A DNA stretch of 8,660 nt from Dehalococcoidia bacterium (GTDB taxonomy: Bacteria; Chloroflexota; Dehalococcoidia; GIF9; AB-539-J10), in the NCBI GenBank assembly GCA_030669525.1, contig DAOVDO010000031.1:1-8660 (forward strand), written 5' to 3'. This document shows positions 1-6,676 of this stretch, in pieces. The position numbers and the translations under genes were made by a program. A model generated the notes under the pieces. That model had not been told where the DNA came from, did not search any database, and saw only the letters and a program-made list of their open reading frames with translations. Positions within the stretch are counted from its first letter, which is position 1, and each line of letters opens with the position of its first letter.

Positions 1-48
1 CTTTTCCCCAAGAACAAAAAAAGCATCCAGCATTAACTATAGAACCTC

Positions 49-57
49 TGCTATAAT
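49..57 (+). promoter_or_regulatory. Extended -10 promoter candidate for the acs operon
   Basis: A perfect TATAAT hexamer at 52-57 is preceded by TG at 49-50 with one base between, giving the TGnTATAAT extended -10 form that housekeeping sigma factors can use without a good -35 box. No convincing -35 is visible 16-18 bases upstream. Transcription would start near 64, leaving a leader of about 30 bases before the acsD ATG at 96. The position directly ahead of the first operon gene supports the call, which rests on motif matching alone. Confidence 0.5.
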
Positions 58-95
58 TTAAAGCCTCTTACTGCTCAAATAAAGCATGGTGGATT

Positions 96-1061
96 ATGTC
101 AACATTAAAAGCACCTGTAGAAAAATGGACGGGAAGGGTTCGCGAGATAAAACTGGGGGGTGGAGGGCGTAAGAGCATCTCTATAGGCGGAGAAACTACC
201 CTGCCTTTTTTATATTTTGAGGGCTCTATTCCTAACAGAGCAGCAATAGCTATAGAAATACAGGACAAGGAGCCTATCGACTGGTCACCGCATCTTCTCT
301 CAGCCTGGGGAGAAGTAACCAGAAATCCAGCAACCTGGGCTAAAAAGGCAGCTGAATATGGCGCTGACATTATTACCCTTAACCTGAGAAGCGCCCATCC
401 CGAACAGGGAAATACCGGTGCAGACGAAGCAAGAAAGGTGGTAGAACAAATACTCAGTGCAGTAGACCTACCCCTCATAGTCTTGGGTCCAGATGTAGCA
501 GAAAAGGATAACGAAGTGCTCGTAGCTGTTTCAGAGGCAGCTCGAGGACAGAGAATCGCCCTTGGTAACTGTACAGATAAAAATTACCACACCCTGGCCA
601 ATTCTTGTCTGGCAAATGACCATGTAGCCATAGCCAAGACACCCAATGATGTTAATCTGGCCAAGCAATTAAATATACTCCTCCACGAAGCTGGTCTTCC
701 GTTAGACTCTATGCTCAATGACCCCACCACCGGATCCCTGGGTTATGGTCTGGAATATACCTACTCTGTAATCGAAAGATTGCGCCTGGCTTGCTTAATC
801 GGGGATGAAATGACATCCGCCCCTATAATCTGCGTCGTCGGTGACGAATCATGGCGGCAAAAAGAATCTAGAGCTACAGAGGGAATCCCATCAAGCTGGG
901 GGATTCATGAAGAGCGCGCCATTATTTGGGAGGCATTAACTGCCACCAGCCTCATAACAGCCGGAGCTAACGTCATCGTCCTGCAACACCCTGAAACAGT
1001 TGAGCTAACCAAGCAACAGCTAACTCACGCCTACCAGGGGAGGAAAGCCAGGAAGCATTGA
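96..1061 (+). CDS. acsD: Corrinoid iron-sulfur protein small (delta) subunit, AcsD
   Basis: AcsD is the small subunit of the heterodimeric corrinoid iron-sulfur protein, which carries a methyl group from methyltetrahydrofolate to acetyl-CoA synthase in the cytoplasmic Wood-Ljungdahl pathway. The 321-residue length is close to characterised acetogen AcsD (about 320). Recognisable family segments are LKAPVEKWTGRVREIKLGGG near residue 4, KDNEVL near 137, AKQLNILLHEAGLPLDSMLNDP near 189-210, the TTGSLGYGLEYTYS stretch just after it, and VVGDESWRQKES near 250. It has a TIM-barrel-type fold and no metal-ligand cysteine motif, as expected, because cobalamin sits at the interface with AcsC. The ATG at 96 is the first ATG after an in-frame stop at 54-56; a short GGTGG (88-92) lies just upstream. 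The stop overlaps the acsC start, which suggests coupled synthesis of the two subunits in equal amounts. Confidence 0.95.
   Translation: MSTLKAPVEKWTGRVREIKLGGGGRKSISIGGETTLPFLYFEGSIPNRAAIAIEIQDKEPIDWSPHLLSAWGEVTRNPATWAKKAAEYGADIITLNLRSAHPEQGNTGADEARKVVEQILSAVDLPLIVLGPDVAEKDNEVLVAVSEAARGQRIALGNCTDKNYHTLANSCLANDHVAIAKTPNDVNLAKQLNILLHEAGLPLDSMLNDPTTGSLGYGLEYTYSVIERLRLACLIGDEMTSAPIICVVGDESWRQKESRATEGIPSSWGIHEERAIIWEALTATSLITAGANVIVLQHPETVELTKQQLTHAYQGRKARKH
1036..1061 (+). promoter_or_regulatory. Start/stop overlap and purine-rich ribosome-binding tract of acsC
   Basis: The sequence AGGGGAGGAAAG at 1036-1047 and AGGAAG at 1050-1055 precede the TTG start at 1058, whose last two bases form the beginning of the acsD stop (TTGA, 1058-1061). 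The best GGAGG match is about 14 bases from the start, and the nearer AGGA is only 4 bases away, so neither spacing is ideal. Together with the weak TTG start, this suggests that acsC translation depends largely on ribosomes finishing acsD. The coupling is inferred from layout. Confidence 0.5.
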
Positions 1062-2419
1062 CTGGAATAGATATCTACAAATATTTACCCAAGACTAACT
1101 GCAAGAGGTGCGGCTTTGCTACTTGCCTTGCGTTCGCCATAAAAGTGGCCCAAGAACAGGTGGATATTTCCTTATGCCCTTGCCTTTCTAACGAATCCAG
1201 AGAAACAATCAAACTCGCATCTCGCCCACCCATCAGGCTGGTATCAATCGGCAACCGCGAAAAAATTGAAGTTGGTAATGAGACGGTATTATTCCGACAT
1301 GAGAAGACATTTTATCATCAGCCCGGCCTGGTAGTCAGAATTAAAGATACACAGCCGCTTAAAAACTCCATCCAGCTAGTAAATGAGGTAGCCAATTACA
1401 GTGTAGACCGGGTAGGTCTGCAATTGAGGCTAAATGGTCTCGTCCTTGCCAACGAATCAAAAAACGCTGATAAGTTCTGCAAGCTCACTAAATCAGTCAA
1501 AACTAACACCAATTTACCCTTAATACTTATGTCCGCTGAACCTGAGACAATGAACCTTGCGCTGGAAGAAGTAGCCCAGGATAAACCTCTCATCTACACT
1601 GCTACCAGAGATAATTGGCAGGATATGGCTCAACTTGCTCTAAACTATCACTGTCCATTAGTAGTATCTGAACCTCAAGGTCTAAATCAGCTTGCGGAAC
1701 TTACAGAAATGGTGACCCAAAAAGGCGTGGAAGACATTATACTTGATCCTGGAGAACTGAGCTTCTCCAACTCAGTTGCTATTTTGACTCAACTGCGCAG
1801 ATTAGCTATAAACAAGAGATATAGCCCTGTGGGCTACCCCATAATAACCTTCCCCGGTGATAGCACTACTTCGGCAGGAGAAGAGGCGCTACTTGCTGCT
1901 CAGCACATAGCCAAATATGCAAGCATCATCGTTCTTGACCACTTCTCACCTGGCACAATATATCCACTGCTGACACTTCGCCTTAATATATATACCGACC
2001 CTCAGAAGCCAATACAGGTAGCATCTGGCATCTATCCTATCAATAACCCCGATGAGACAAGTCCGGTGGCTATTACCACTGACTTTTCACTCACATACTT
2101 TTCCATGGCTGGCGAGCTGCAATCTAGTGGTTTCCCCGCCTGGCTTCTAGTTTGCGACACTGGAGGGCTATCAGTACTCACTGCATGGGCTGCCGGCAAA
2201 TTCGATGCCACCCAGATCGCTAAAACAATCAAACAATTCGACGTATCCAGTAACATCAACCACCACAACATTATCATCCCGGGTTATATAGCCACGATAA
2301 AAGCAGAGCTCGAGGAAGAACTACCTGGATGGAAAATCATGGTGGGACCTCGTGAAGCAATGGACATAGGCAACTACTTAAGGCAAAATTGGGTGAACCA
2401 AGCCTCATTTCCTGACTGA
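1058..2419 (+). CDS. acsC: Corrinoid iron-sulfur protein large (gamma) subunit, AcsC
   Basis: AcsC is the large CFeSP subunit; it binds a [4Fe-4S] cluster and, with AcsD, the corrinoid whose Co(I) accepts the methyl group. The N-terminal cluster domain shows C15-X2-C18-X4-C23-X16-C40, the expected four-cysteine pattern, with an additional C42. A TIM-barrel domain follows (about residues 60-320). The C-terminal corrinoid-binding domain (about 325-445) contains DTGGLSVLTAWAAGKF near 367-382 and WKIMVGPREAMDIGNYL near 425-441, both typical of the family. Length (453) matches known AcsC. The start is TTG at 1058: no in-frame ATG occurs before residue 159, and an internal start would lose the cluster. 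TTG overlaps the acsD TGA as TTGA, and a purine-rich tract (1036-1055) supplies imperfect ribosome-binding options. Confidence 0.95.
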   Translation: MTGIDIYKYLPKTNCKRCGFATCLAFAIKVAQEQVDISLCPCLSNESRETIKLASRPPIRLVSIGNREKIEVGNETVLFRHEKTFYHQPGLVVRIKDTQPLKNSIQLVNEVANYSVDRVGLQLRLNGLVLANESKNADKFCKLTKSVKTNTNLPLILMSAEPETMNLALEEVAQDKPLIYTATRDNWQDMAQLALNYHCPLVVSEPQGLNQLAELTEMVTQKGVEDIILDPGELSFSNSVAILTQLRRLAINKRYSPVGYPIITFPGDSTTSAGEEALLAAQHIAKYASIIVLDHFSPGTIYPLLTLRLNIYTDPQKPIQVASGIYPINNPDETSPVAITTDFSLTYFSMAGELQSSGFPAWLLVCDTGGLSVLTAWAAGKFDATQIAKTIKQFDVSSNINHHNIIIPGYIATIKAELEEELPGWKIMVGPREAMDIGNYLRQNWVNQASFPD

Positions 2420-2429
2420 GAAAGAAGCG

Positions 2430-4343
2430 TTGACCAATAAGGATACTAAGTTTAAGGTAGAATTCTTGCCCTCTAGAAAGAGTGTTATAGTACCCGAGGG
2501 TACCCTGCTGATTGACGCTGCTGCTAAAACTGGCATAACAATCGATGCCCCCTGCGGCGGGCAAGGTCGTTGTGGCAGATGCCTGGTCAAAGTTGAGAAA
2601 GGTCAGGTTAGTAACAACGAAAGCCCTTGCCTCAACACCGGGCAACTTCAACAGGGTTGGGTTCTATCCTGTGTAGCCAGGGTGGCTGGAAACCTGGTTA
2701 TTTCTATACCAACAAGGAGAGAACAAAACGAGATAACCAGCGAGTATGCCATCACCAAGAAAGCCTGTGCTATTCATCTTGATTGGCCTTTATCCCCCGC
2801 TGTACATCAATTCTTCATAGAATTGTCTCCATCCAGCCTAACAGACAATGCGGCCGATTTTGACCGCTTGAAATCGGTAATAGCCAGTAAATACGGAATC
2901 GAGAACCTTACGGCCAGCTTGCCTTCAATAAGGAAACTAAGTCAGGACTTACAAAAGGCTAACTGGCAAGTTACCGTGAGCATAGATAATCGAAATCAGG
3001 GCAAAGAGGCTCGCCTCATTAATGTCAGTGCTGGCCATAGAACACAACCTCCTCTCGGTGTTGCCATCGATATCGGCACCACCAACGTTATAGCCACCCT
3101 GGTCGATCTTGATTCTGGTCGTATATTAAAGCAAGCATCGACTATAAACAGGCAAATTGCCTGCGGAGAGGATGTCATCTCCAGAATTATTTACAGCGAG
3201 CACAAAGGGGGATTAAAACAGCTCAACCGACTTGTAATACATACCATTAACGAGCTGCTTAATGAACTGGCTGCTATAAATTGTACCAAAACCAGTGATA
3301 TAGACCAGATGGTAGTAGCAGGCAATACCACCATGACTCATCTACTTCTCTCACTATCCCCAAAGTACATCAGGCAAGAACCCTATATCCCCACAGCAAC
3401 CCGGTTCCCCCTGGTCACTGCCAGGGAATTGGGAGTAAAGATTAACCCTAACGCCACCGTCTATTGTATTCCAGCAGTGGCTGCCTACATCGGAGGTGAT
3501 ATTACCGCAGGGGTATTGAGTTCACGTCTGTTTAGCAGCAATAAGCTCAGCCTGTTCCTGGACATTGGCACCAATGGTGAAATGGTACTTGGTAACGCAG
3601 ACTGGATGATGGCCTGTTCCTGCAGTGCAGGTCCCGCATTTGAAGGCGCCGGTGTTAGCTGCGGCATGCTAGCAATTACAGGCGCCATAGAGGATATAAC
3701 AATAAATTCCACCACCATGGAGCCAACTATTAAGACAATCGATGACGCCTTAGCACTGGGCATTTGCGGCTCAGGGATGATATCTTCACTGGCTGAAATG
3801 CTCCATACTGGAATCATAGACAGGGCAGGGCACATCATCCAGAAAACCAGCCGCAATCCACGTATCCAATCTGGAGAGCATGGAGCGGAATATGTCCTTT
3901 GCTGGGCAGCAGATTCAGGCACTGGCAGAAATATCACCCTCACTGAAGTGGATATAAATAACCTCATTAGAACCAAAGCCGCTATATACGCTGGTATTAT
4001 AGTAATACTCAGGAAACTCGGCATCTCACTATCACAGATTGAGCAAGTGCTCCTCGGAGGTGCTTTCGGACAACATATAAACATAGAGCAAGCTATTCAG
4101 ATAGGACTCTTACCTGACCTTCCATGGGAAAGGGTCCAATATCTGGGTAATACCTCATTATCAGGGGCCTACAACATCCTCCTGTCCAGACAGGCTCGAC
4201 AGCAAGCAGAGAATATAGCCCATAAAATAACCTGCCTGGAACTCATCTCCGATAATGAATTTATGAACGAATTTACTGCAGCATCATTTTTACCTCATAC
4301 CGATCCCAGCAAATTCCCTTCTGTCAAAGCACCGGCACGATAG
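2430..4343 (+). CDS. acsV: ATP-dependent reductive activator of CFeSP (RACo/AcsV family)
   Basis: RACo uses ATP hydrolysis and a [2Fe-2S] cluster to return inactive Co(II)-CFeSP to Co(I). The N-terminal plant-type ferredoxin domain shows C42-X5-C48-X2-C51-X29-C81. A linker and middle region (about 95-205) lead to a C-terminal ASKHA (actin/Hsp70-like) ATPase domain of the DUF4445 type. Its phosphate-binding DIGTTN is at 214-219, with a second LDIGTNGEMVLG at 377-388, the CSAGPAFEGAGVSCG stretch at about 398-412, GICGSGM near 444-450 and LLGGAFGQHIN near 541-551. At 637 residues it matches characterised RACo (about 630). The TTG start at 2430 is preferred because the first internal ATG (residue 294) would remove both the cluster and the first ATPase motif. 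It follows acsC by 10 bases with a weak GA-rich binding site. Related activators serve other corrinoid methyltransferases, but position between acsC and acsE assigns CFeSP as the partner. Confidence 0.92.
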   Translation: MTNKDTKFKVEFLPSRKSVIVPEGTLLIDAAAKTGITIDAPCGGQGRCGRCLVKVEKGQVSNNESPCLNTGQLQQGWVLSCVARVAGNLVISIPTRREQNEITSEYAITKKACAIHLDWPLSPAVHQFFIELSPSSLTDNAADFDRLKSVIASKYGIENLTASLPSIRKLSQDLQKANWQVTVSIDNRNQGKEARLINVSAGHRTQPPLGVAIDIGTTNVIATLVDLDSGRILKQASTINRQIACGEDVISRIIYSEHKGGLKQLNRLVIHTINELLNELAAINCTKTSDIDQMVVAGNTTMTHLLLSLSPKYIRQEPYIPTATRFPLVTARELGVKINPNATVYCIPAVAAYIGGDITAGVLSSRLFSSNKLSLFLDIGTNGEMVLGNADWMMACSCSAGPAFEGAGVSCGMLAITGAIEDITINSTTMEPTIKTIDDALALGICGSGMISSLAEMLHTGIIDRAGHIIQKTSRNPRIQSGEHGAEYVLCWAADSGTGRNITLTEVDINNLIRTKAAIYAGIIVILRKLGISLSQIEQVLLGGAFGQHINIEQAIQIGLLPDLPWERVQYLGNTSLSGAYNILLSRQARQQAENIAHKITCLELISDNEFMNEFTAASFLPHTDPSKFPSVKAPAR

Positions 4344-4347
4344 GAGA
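4342..4347 (+). promoter_or_regulatory. Shine-Dalgarno site of acsE, embedded in the preceding stop
   Basis: AGGAG at 4342-4346 lies 7 bases before the ATG at 4354 and includes the last two bases of the RACo stop codon TAG (4341-4343). It is among the best-placed ribosome-binding sites in the operon and confirms the acsE start. It implies readthrough transcription from the RACo gene into acsE rather than a separate promoter. Confidence 0.7.
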
Positions 4348-4353
4348 AATATA

Positions 4354-5274
4354 ATGATTGTTATCGGTGAATCCATACATGTAACCTCCCGCCAAGTGAG
4401 ATTAGCTATAGAAAATCGTGATAAGAGCTTCATACAGGAGTTAGCCCTGCATCAAACAGAGAGTGGAGCCCAATGTCTCGACCTTAACATTGGTCCTCAG
4501 AAAAAAACTGGTGCTGAGGTAATGACCTGGATGGTTAACACTGTTCAGGAAGTTACTGATATCTCCCTGGCACTAGATACCACTAATATTGAAGCTATAG
4601 AGGCTGGCCTTAAATCGTGCAACAAGACTGCCCTTATCAACAGCACTGATGCTACACCGGAGAAACTCAATACTTTAATGCCGCTTGCTGCCAAATACAA
4701 TGCTAATATTGTCGCCCTTACTCTAGGCTCAGGTGGTTTACCTGCCACTATTGATGATCGCTTAGAGCTTATCCTGGAACAAATCTTGCCAGCAGCAATC
4801 CAGTATAATGTTCCTTTCGATCACCTGTTTCTCGACCCACTAGCCCTTAGTGTAAACAGTAATCAAGAACAGGCAATAATAGCAATCGAAGCAATAAGGT
4901 ACTTCAAACAAATATGCGAGCCTTCTCCTGTGACTACCTGCGGCCTTTCCAATATCTCCAGTGGAGCACCTGAGAAACTACGACCCCTGATCAATCGGGT
5001 ATTCCTGACCATGATGCTCGGCGCAGGGCTCGTCTCTGCCATTATGAACCCACTGGACTGCAAGCTAATGGATACACTGCATATCATCAACTCCGGTGAT
5101 AAAACTACACCTGAGGCGGAGCTATACATTGAACTATATAATGCCTATGCAGCAGGCGAACAATTCGATACCAGTAAAATCACCGGGGACAACCCTGAAC
5201 TAAGAGATACAGTCAGGACTATTAAGGTCTTGCAAAACGAGCTGCTCTATGCCCACGGCTACCTCAGCACCTGA
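4354..5274 (+). CDS. acsE: Methyltetrahydrofolate:corrinoid iron-sulfur protein methyltransferase, AcsE
   Basis: AcsE transfers the N5-methyl group of methyltetrahydrofolate to Co(I) of CFeSP. It is a cytoplasmic pterin-binding TIM barrel. Family landmarks are IGESIH (4-9), CLDLNIGP (41-48), LALDTTNIEAIEAGLK (72-87, with D75 at the position of the pterin-binding aspartate in the Moorella enzyme), LINSTD (94-99, N96), FLDPL (159-163, D161) and CGLSNIS (196-202). N200 corresponds to the catalytically important asparagine of the GLSN motif, and PLINRVFL follows at 211-218. All key polar residues are present. At 306 residues it is about 40 longer than Moorella MeTr (262 residues, from memory); the extra length is C-terminal, after about residue 250, and contains no motif I recognise. 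The fold overlaps with MetH-type pterin domains, but the operon makes AcsE the clear choice. Confidence 0.93.
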   Translation: MIVIGESIHVTSRQVRLAIENRDKSFIQELALHQTESGAQCLDLNIGPQKKTGAEVMTWMVNTVQEVTDISLALDTTNIEAIEAGLKSCNKTALINSTDATPEKLNTLMPLAAKYNANIVALTLGSGGLPATIDDRLELILEQILPAAIQYNVPFDHLFLDPLALSVNSNQEQAIIAIEAIRYFKQICEPSPVTTCGLSNISSGAPEKLRPLINRVFLTMMLGAGLVSAIMNPLDCKLMDTLHIINSGDKTTPEAELYIELYNAYAAGEQFDTSKITGDNPELRDTVRTIKVLQNELLYAHGYLST

Positions 5275-5324
5275 AATAAGCAATATTTTATTTACCAAAT
5301 TGGTTCTTACTCACCCTTAGCCTA

Positions 5325-5353
5325 TTGACATTTATACGCATACCTATTATTCT
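5325..5353 (+). promoter_or_regulatory. Sigma-70-like promoter for the DUF5679 gene
   Basis: A perfect TTGACA at 5325-5330 is followed after 17 bases by TATTCT at 5348-5353, which matches TATAAT at four of six positions. Initiation near 5360 would give a leader of about 24 bases containing the ribosome-binding site. The consensus -35, optimal spacing and position between two functionally unrelated genes support an independent promoter for the small gene and perhaps the membrane-protein gene after it. Confidence 0.6.
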
Positions 5354-5370
5354 GCTAATAAATTAATGTA

Positions 5371-5376
5371 AAGGAG
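5371..5376 (+). promoter_or_regulatory. Shine-Dalgarno site of the DUF5679 gene
   Basis: AAGGAG sits 7 bases before the ATG at 5384. It is one of the strongest ribosome-binding sites in the window, and it is the main argument, with the protein motif, that the 46-codon frame is a real gene. Confidence 0.75.
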
Positions 5377-5383
5377 TCCAGAA

Positions 5384-5524
5384 ATGCAAGCATATTGTAT
5401 GAAGTGCAAAGCTAAGAGAGAAATCAAGAACCCCAGGCCTGTTATGCTCAAGAACGGTCGTCCAGCAACACAGGGAGTCTGCCCAGTCTGCGGAACTAAA
5501 GTTTTCCGTATTGGTAAGAGCTAA
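5384..5524 (+). CDS. Small double-CXXC (zinc-ribbon-like) protein, DUF5679 type
   Basis: This 46-residue protein begins MQAYCMKCKAKREIKNP and ends VCPVCGTKVFRIGKS. Two cysteine pairs, C5-X2-C8 and C33-X2-C36, should bind one zinc as a rubredoxin-like or zinc-ribbon knuckle, and the segment between them is basic (KNGRPATQG). I recognise the pattern as the DUF5679 family, short stand-alone proteins common in Chloroflexota; its function is unknown to me. Binding to nucleic acid or to the transcription/translation machinery is possible given the charge and ribbon, but is a guess. It has its own promoter and strong ribosome-binding site, ends 66 bases before the membrane-protein gene, and has no evident link to the acs genes beyond adjacency. 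Confidence 0.85.
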   Translation: MQAYCMKCKAKREIKNPRPVMLKNGRPATQGVCPVCGTKVFRIGKS

Positions 5525-5590
5525 ACCGACTCGCTGATAGAACAGCTAAAAATCTGGAATTAATAGAACTTTAGAAAGGTATAGCAGCGT

Positions 5591-6487
5591 ATGCCCGTTG
5601 TGAGGAGTATCTTTGCAGGAATCTTTAGCTTCTTACTTACTGTTACGCTAATTGCTCTGGGCATTGCTATAACCCTCAACCTCACTGTACTCAATCCTGA
5701 TTTTGTCATCTCTGAACTCGATAACACAAGTGCCTATTCGATTATCGCCGACCAGGTGAGAGAACAGGTTCCAACAGATGACCCTTATATAGCTCAAGTT
5801 GTAGACGCCACTATTACCGAACTTGAGCCCTGGTTAAGGGACCAGGTTAATGCCCTAATTTATGACGGCTATGCCTATCTCAAGGGAAACCATGAGCTCA
5901 ATATTGTTATTCCGCTGGAACAGGTAAGAACCTGTGTCAAGGAGAATGTAGAACAAGCTGTGCTTGAATCCCTTCCACCTGAACTGGAAGGAGTGACTCA
6001 GAGCCAGATACAGGTATTTCTATCATTCATATATGCCGAAATAGACAACCAGATTCCATCACAAATTGAAATCAACGAGGCATTCCTGGGACCAGAGGTA
6101 ACAGCTCAGCTTCAACAGGCACGGCAAATTATCGGCTATATAGATATTGGCTACAAAGTACTAATCGGCCTGGCTGTCCTGCTGATATTGCTTATAGCCC
6201 TGCTACAATGGTGGCATCTAAAGCCCATCGCACGCTACACTGGTATACCCTTCACCACGGCAGGTGCTCTCTGCCTTATAGTTCCCACAGTCGCCGGAAG
6301 CGTTATCCCTGGCATACTCTCCGACATGGTACCATCGGAAATCCCTGCCGAGATTATGTCAAGTATACCCCGGTTAATCGCTGATTTCAGCAGCCCTTTA
6401 AAAACCTATGGCATAGCACTCCTGATTGTTGGAATAGTCCTAATAGTGCTCTGTATTAAGCTTAAATCACCAGGCGAAGCATACTGA
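5591..6487 (+). CDS. Unrecognised membrane protein: one N-terminal and three C-terminal helices with a soluble domain
   Basis: I do not recognise a named family. The 298-residue protein has a hydrophobic N-terminal segment (about 5-32) that could be a signal anchor. A polar, acidic region follows (about 33-183; examples are SELDNTSAYSIIADQVREQVP and LPPELEGVTQSQIQ), then three membrane segments at about 187-208, 218-243 and 272-291. A short loop rich in proline and serine (about 245-270) joins the last two. With a positively charged extreme N-terminus inside (R5), the 150-residue domain would face outward. The layout recalls envelope or transport-accessory proteins, but there is no catalytic motif, no ATP-binding motif and no conserved cysteine set. 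The ATG at 5591 follows AAAGG (5575-5579) by 11 bases. It may be cotranscribed with the small DUF5679 gene 66 bases upstream. Confidence 0.85.
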   Translation: MPVVRSIFAGIFSFLLTVTLIALGIAITLNLTVLNPDFVISELDNTSAYSIIADQVREQVPTDDPYIAQVVDATITELEPWLRDQVNALIYDGYAYLKGNHELNIVIPLEQVRTCVKENVEQAVLESLPPELEGVTQSQIQVFLSFIYAEIDNQIPSQIEINEAFLGPEVTAQLQQARQIIGYIDIGYKVLIGLAVLLILLIALLQWWHLKPIARYTGIPFTTAGALCLIVPTVAGSVIPGILSDMVPSEIPAEIMSSIPRLIADFSSPLKTYGIALLIVGIVLIVLCIKLKSPGEAY

Positions 6488-6676
6488 CAAGTCTTACCAT
6501 AGTGGCTACTCAGATACATGTTTTTAAAGCCATGAACCTCAGTTATTAAAGTAAATGCTACTAAAATTGCGGTTTTCCGGGCATAGCCCATAGTAGGAAT
6601 TAACAAGTTGGGTACTGGCTAACTGTTTATACAACAGTGATATACTTAATTATATTAACATCAAGAAGCGCACATA
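6488..6676 (+). other. Spacer between the membrane-protein gene and rarA
   Basis: This 189-base noncoding stretch is AT-rich towards its right end and holds an extended -10 promoter candidate. A short hairpin GGGC-ATA-GCCC at 6579-6589 is visible but has a 3-base loop and no T-run on either strand, so it is not called a terminator. No small reading frame with a convincing ribosome-binding site was found. Confidence 0.5.
6638..6646 (+). promoter_or_regulatory. Extended -10 promoter candidate for rarA
   Basis: TATACT at 6641-6646 (five of six matches to TATAAT) is preceded by TG at 6638-6639 with one base between, repeating the extended -10 design seen ahead of acsD. No -35 match lies 16-18 bases upstream. 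Initiation near 6653 would leave about 24 bases before the rarA ATG. An alternative -10, TATATT at 6651-6656, overlaps the same AT-rich stretch, so the exact hexamer is uncertain. Confidence 0.4.

Larger units (their letters stand above)
5275..5383 (+). other. AT-rich spacer after the acs operon
   Basis: This 109-base noncoding stretch separates acsE from the DUF5679 gene. It holds the promoter and ribosome-binding site listed separately. A loose AT-only inverted pair (AAATAA/TTATTT, about 5274-5293) lies right after the acsE stop but has no GC stem, so I do not call an intrinsic terminator. The acs transcript could therefore read through or end by another route. Confidence 0.5.

Noticed and set aside
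1..36. Open frame from the window edge ending at TAA 34-36 (LFPKNKKSIQH), a possible C-terminus of an upstream gene such as acsB
   Set aside because: Eleven codons without a recognisable motif, and another frame is also open here until 59-61, so neither coding status nor identity can be supported.
68..478. 136-codon reverse-strand open frame over the start of acsD
   Set aside because: It lies opposite a strongly supported gene, has no family resemblance and looks like an antisense shadow of acsD.
2430..2700. N-terminal ferredoxin-like part of the RACo gene as a separate ferredoxin
   Set aside because: The frame continues without interruption into the ASKHA ATPase domain, and this fusion is the normal architecture of RACo.
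3485..4084. 199-codon reverse-strand open frame inside the RACo gene
   Set aside because: It lies opposite the conserved ATPase motifs, and its composition (Ser/Ile/Pro-rich) is what an antisense reading of that frame gives; no ribosome-binding site or motif.
5274..5293. AT-rich inverted pair after acsE as an intrinsic terminator
   Set aside because: The stem would be A-T pairs only, with no GC-rich part, so it would be unstable.
6579..6589. GGGC-ATA-GCCC hairpin as a terminator after the membrane-protein gene
   Set aside because: Four-base stem, three-base loop and no T-run on either strand; too weak and too common to call.
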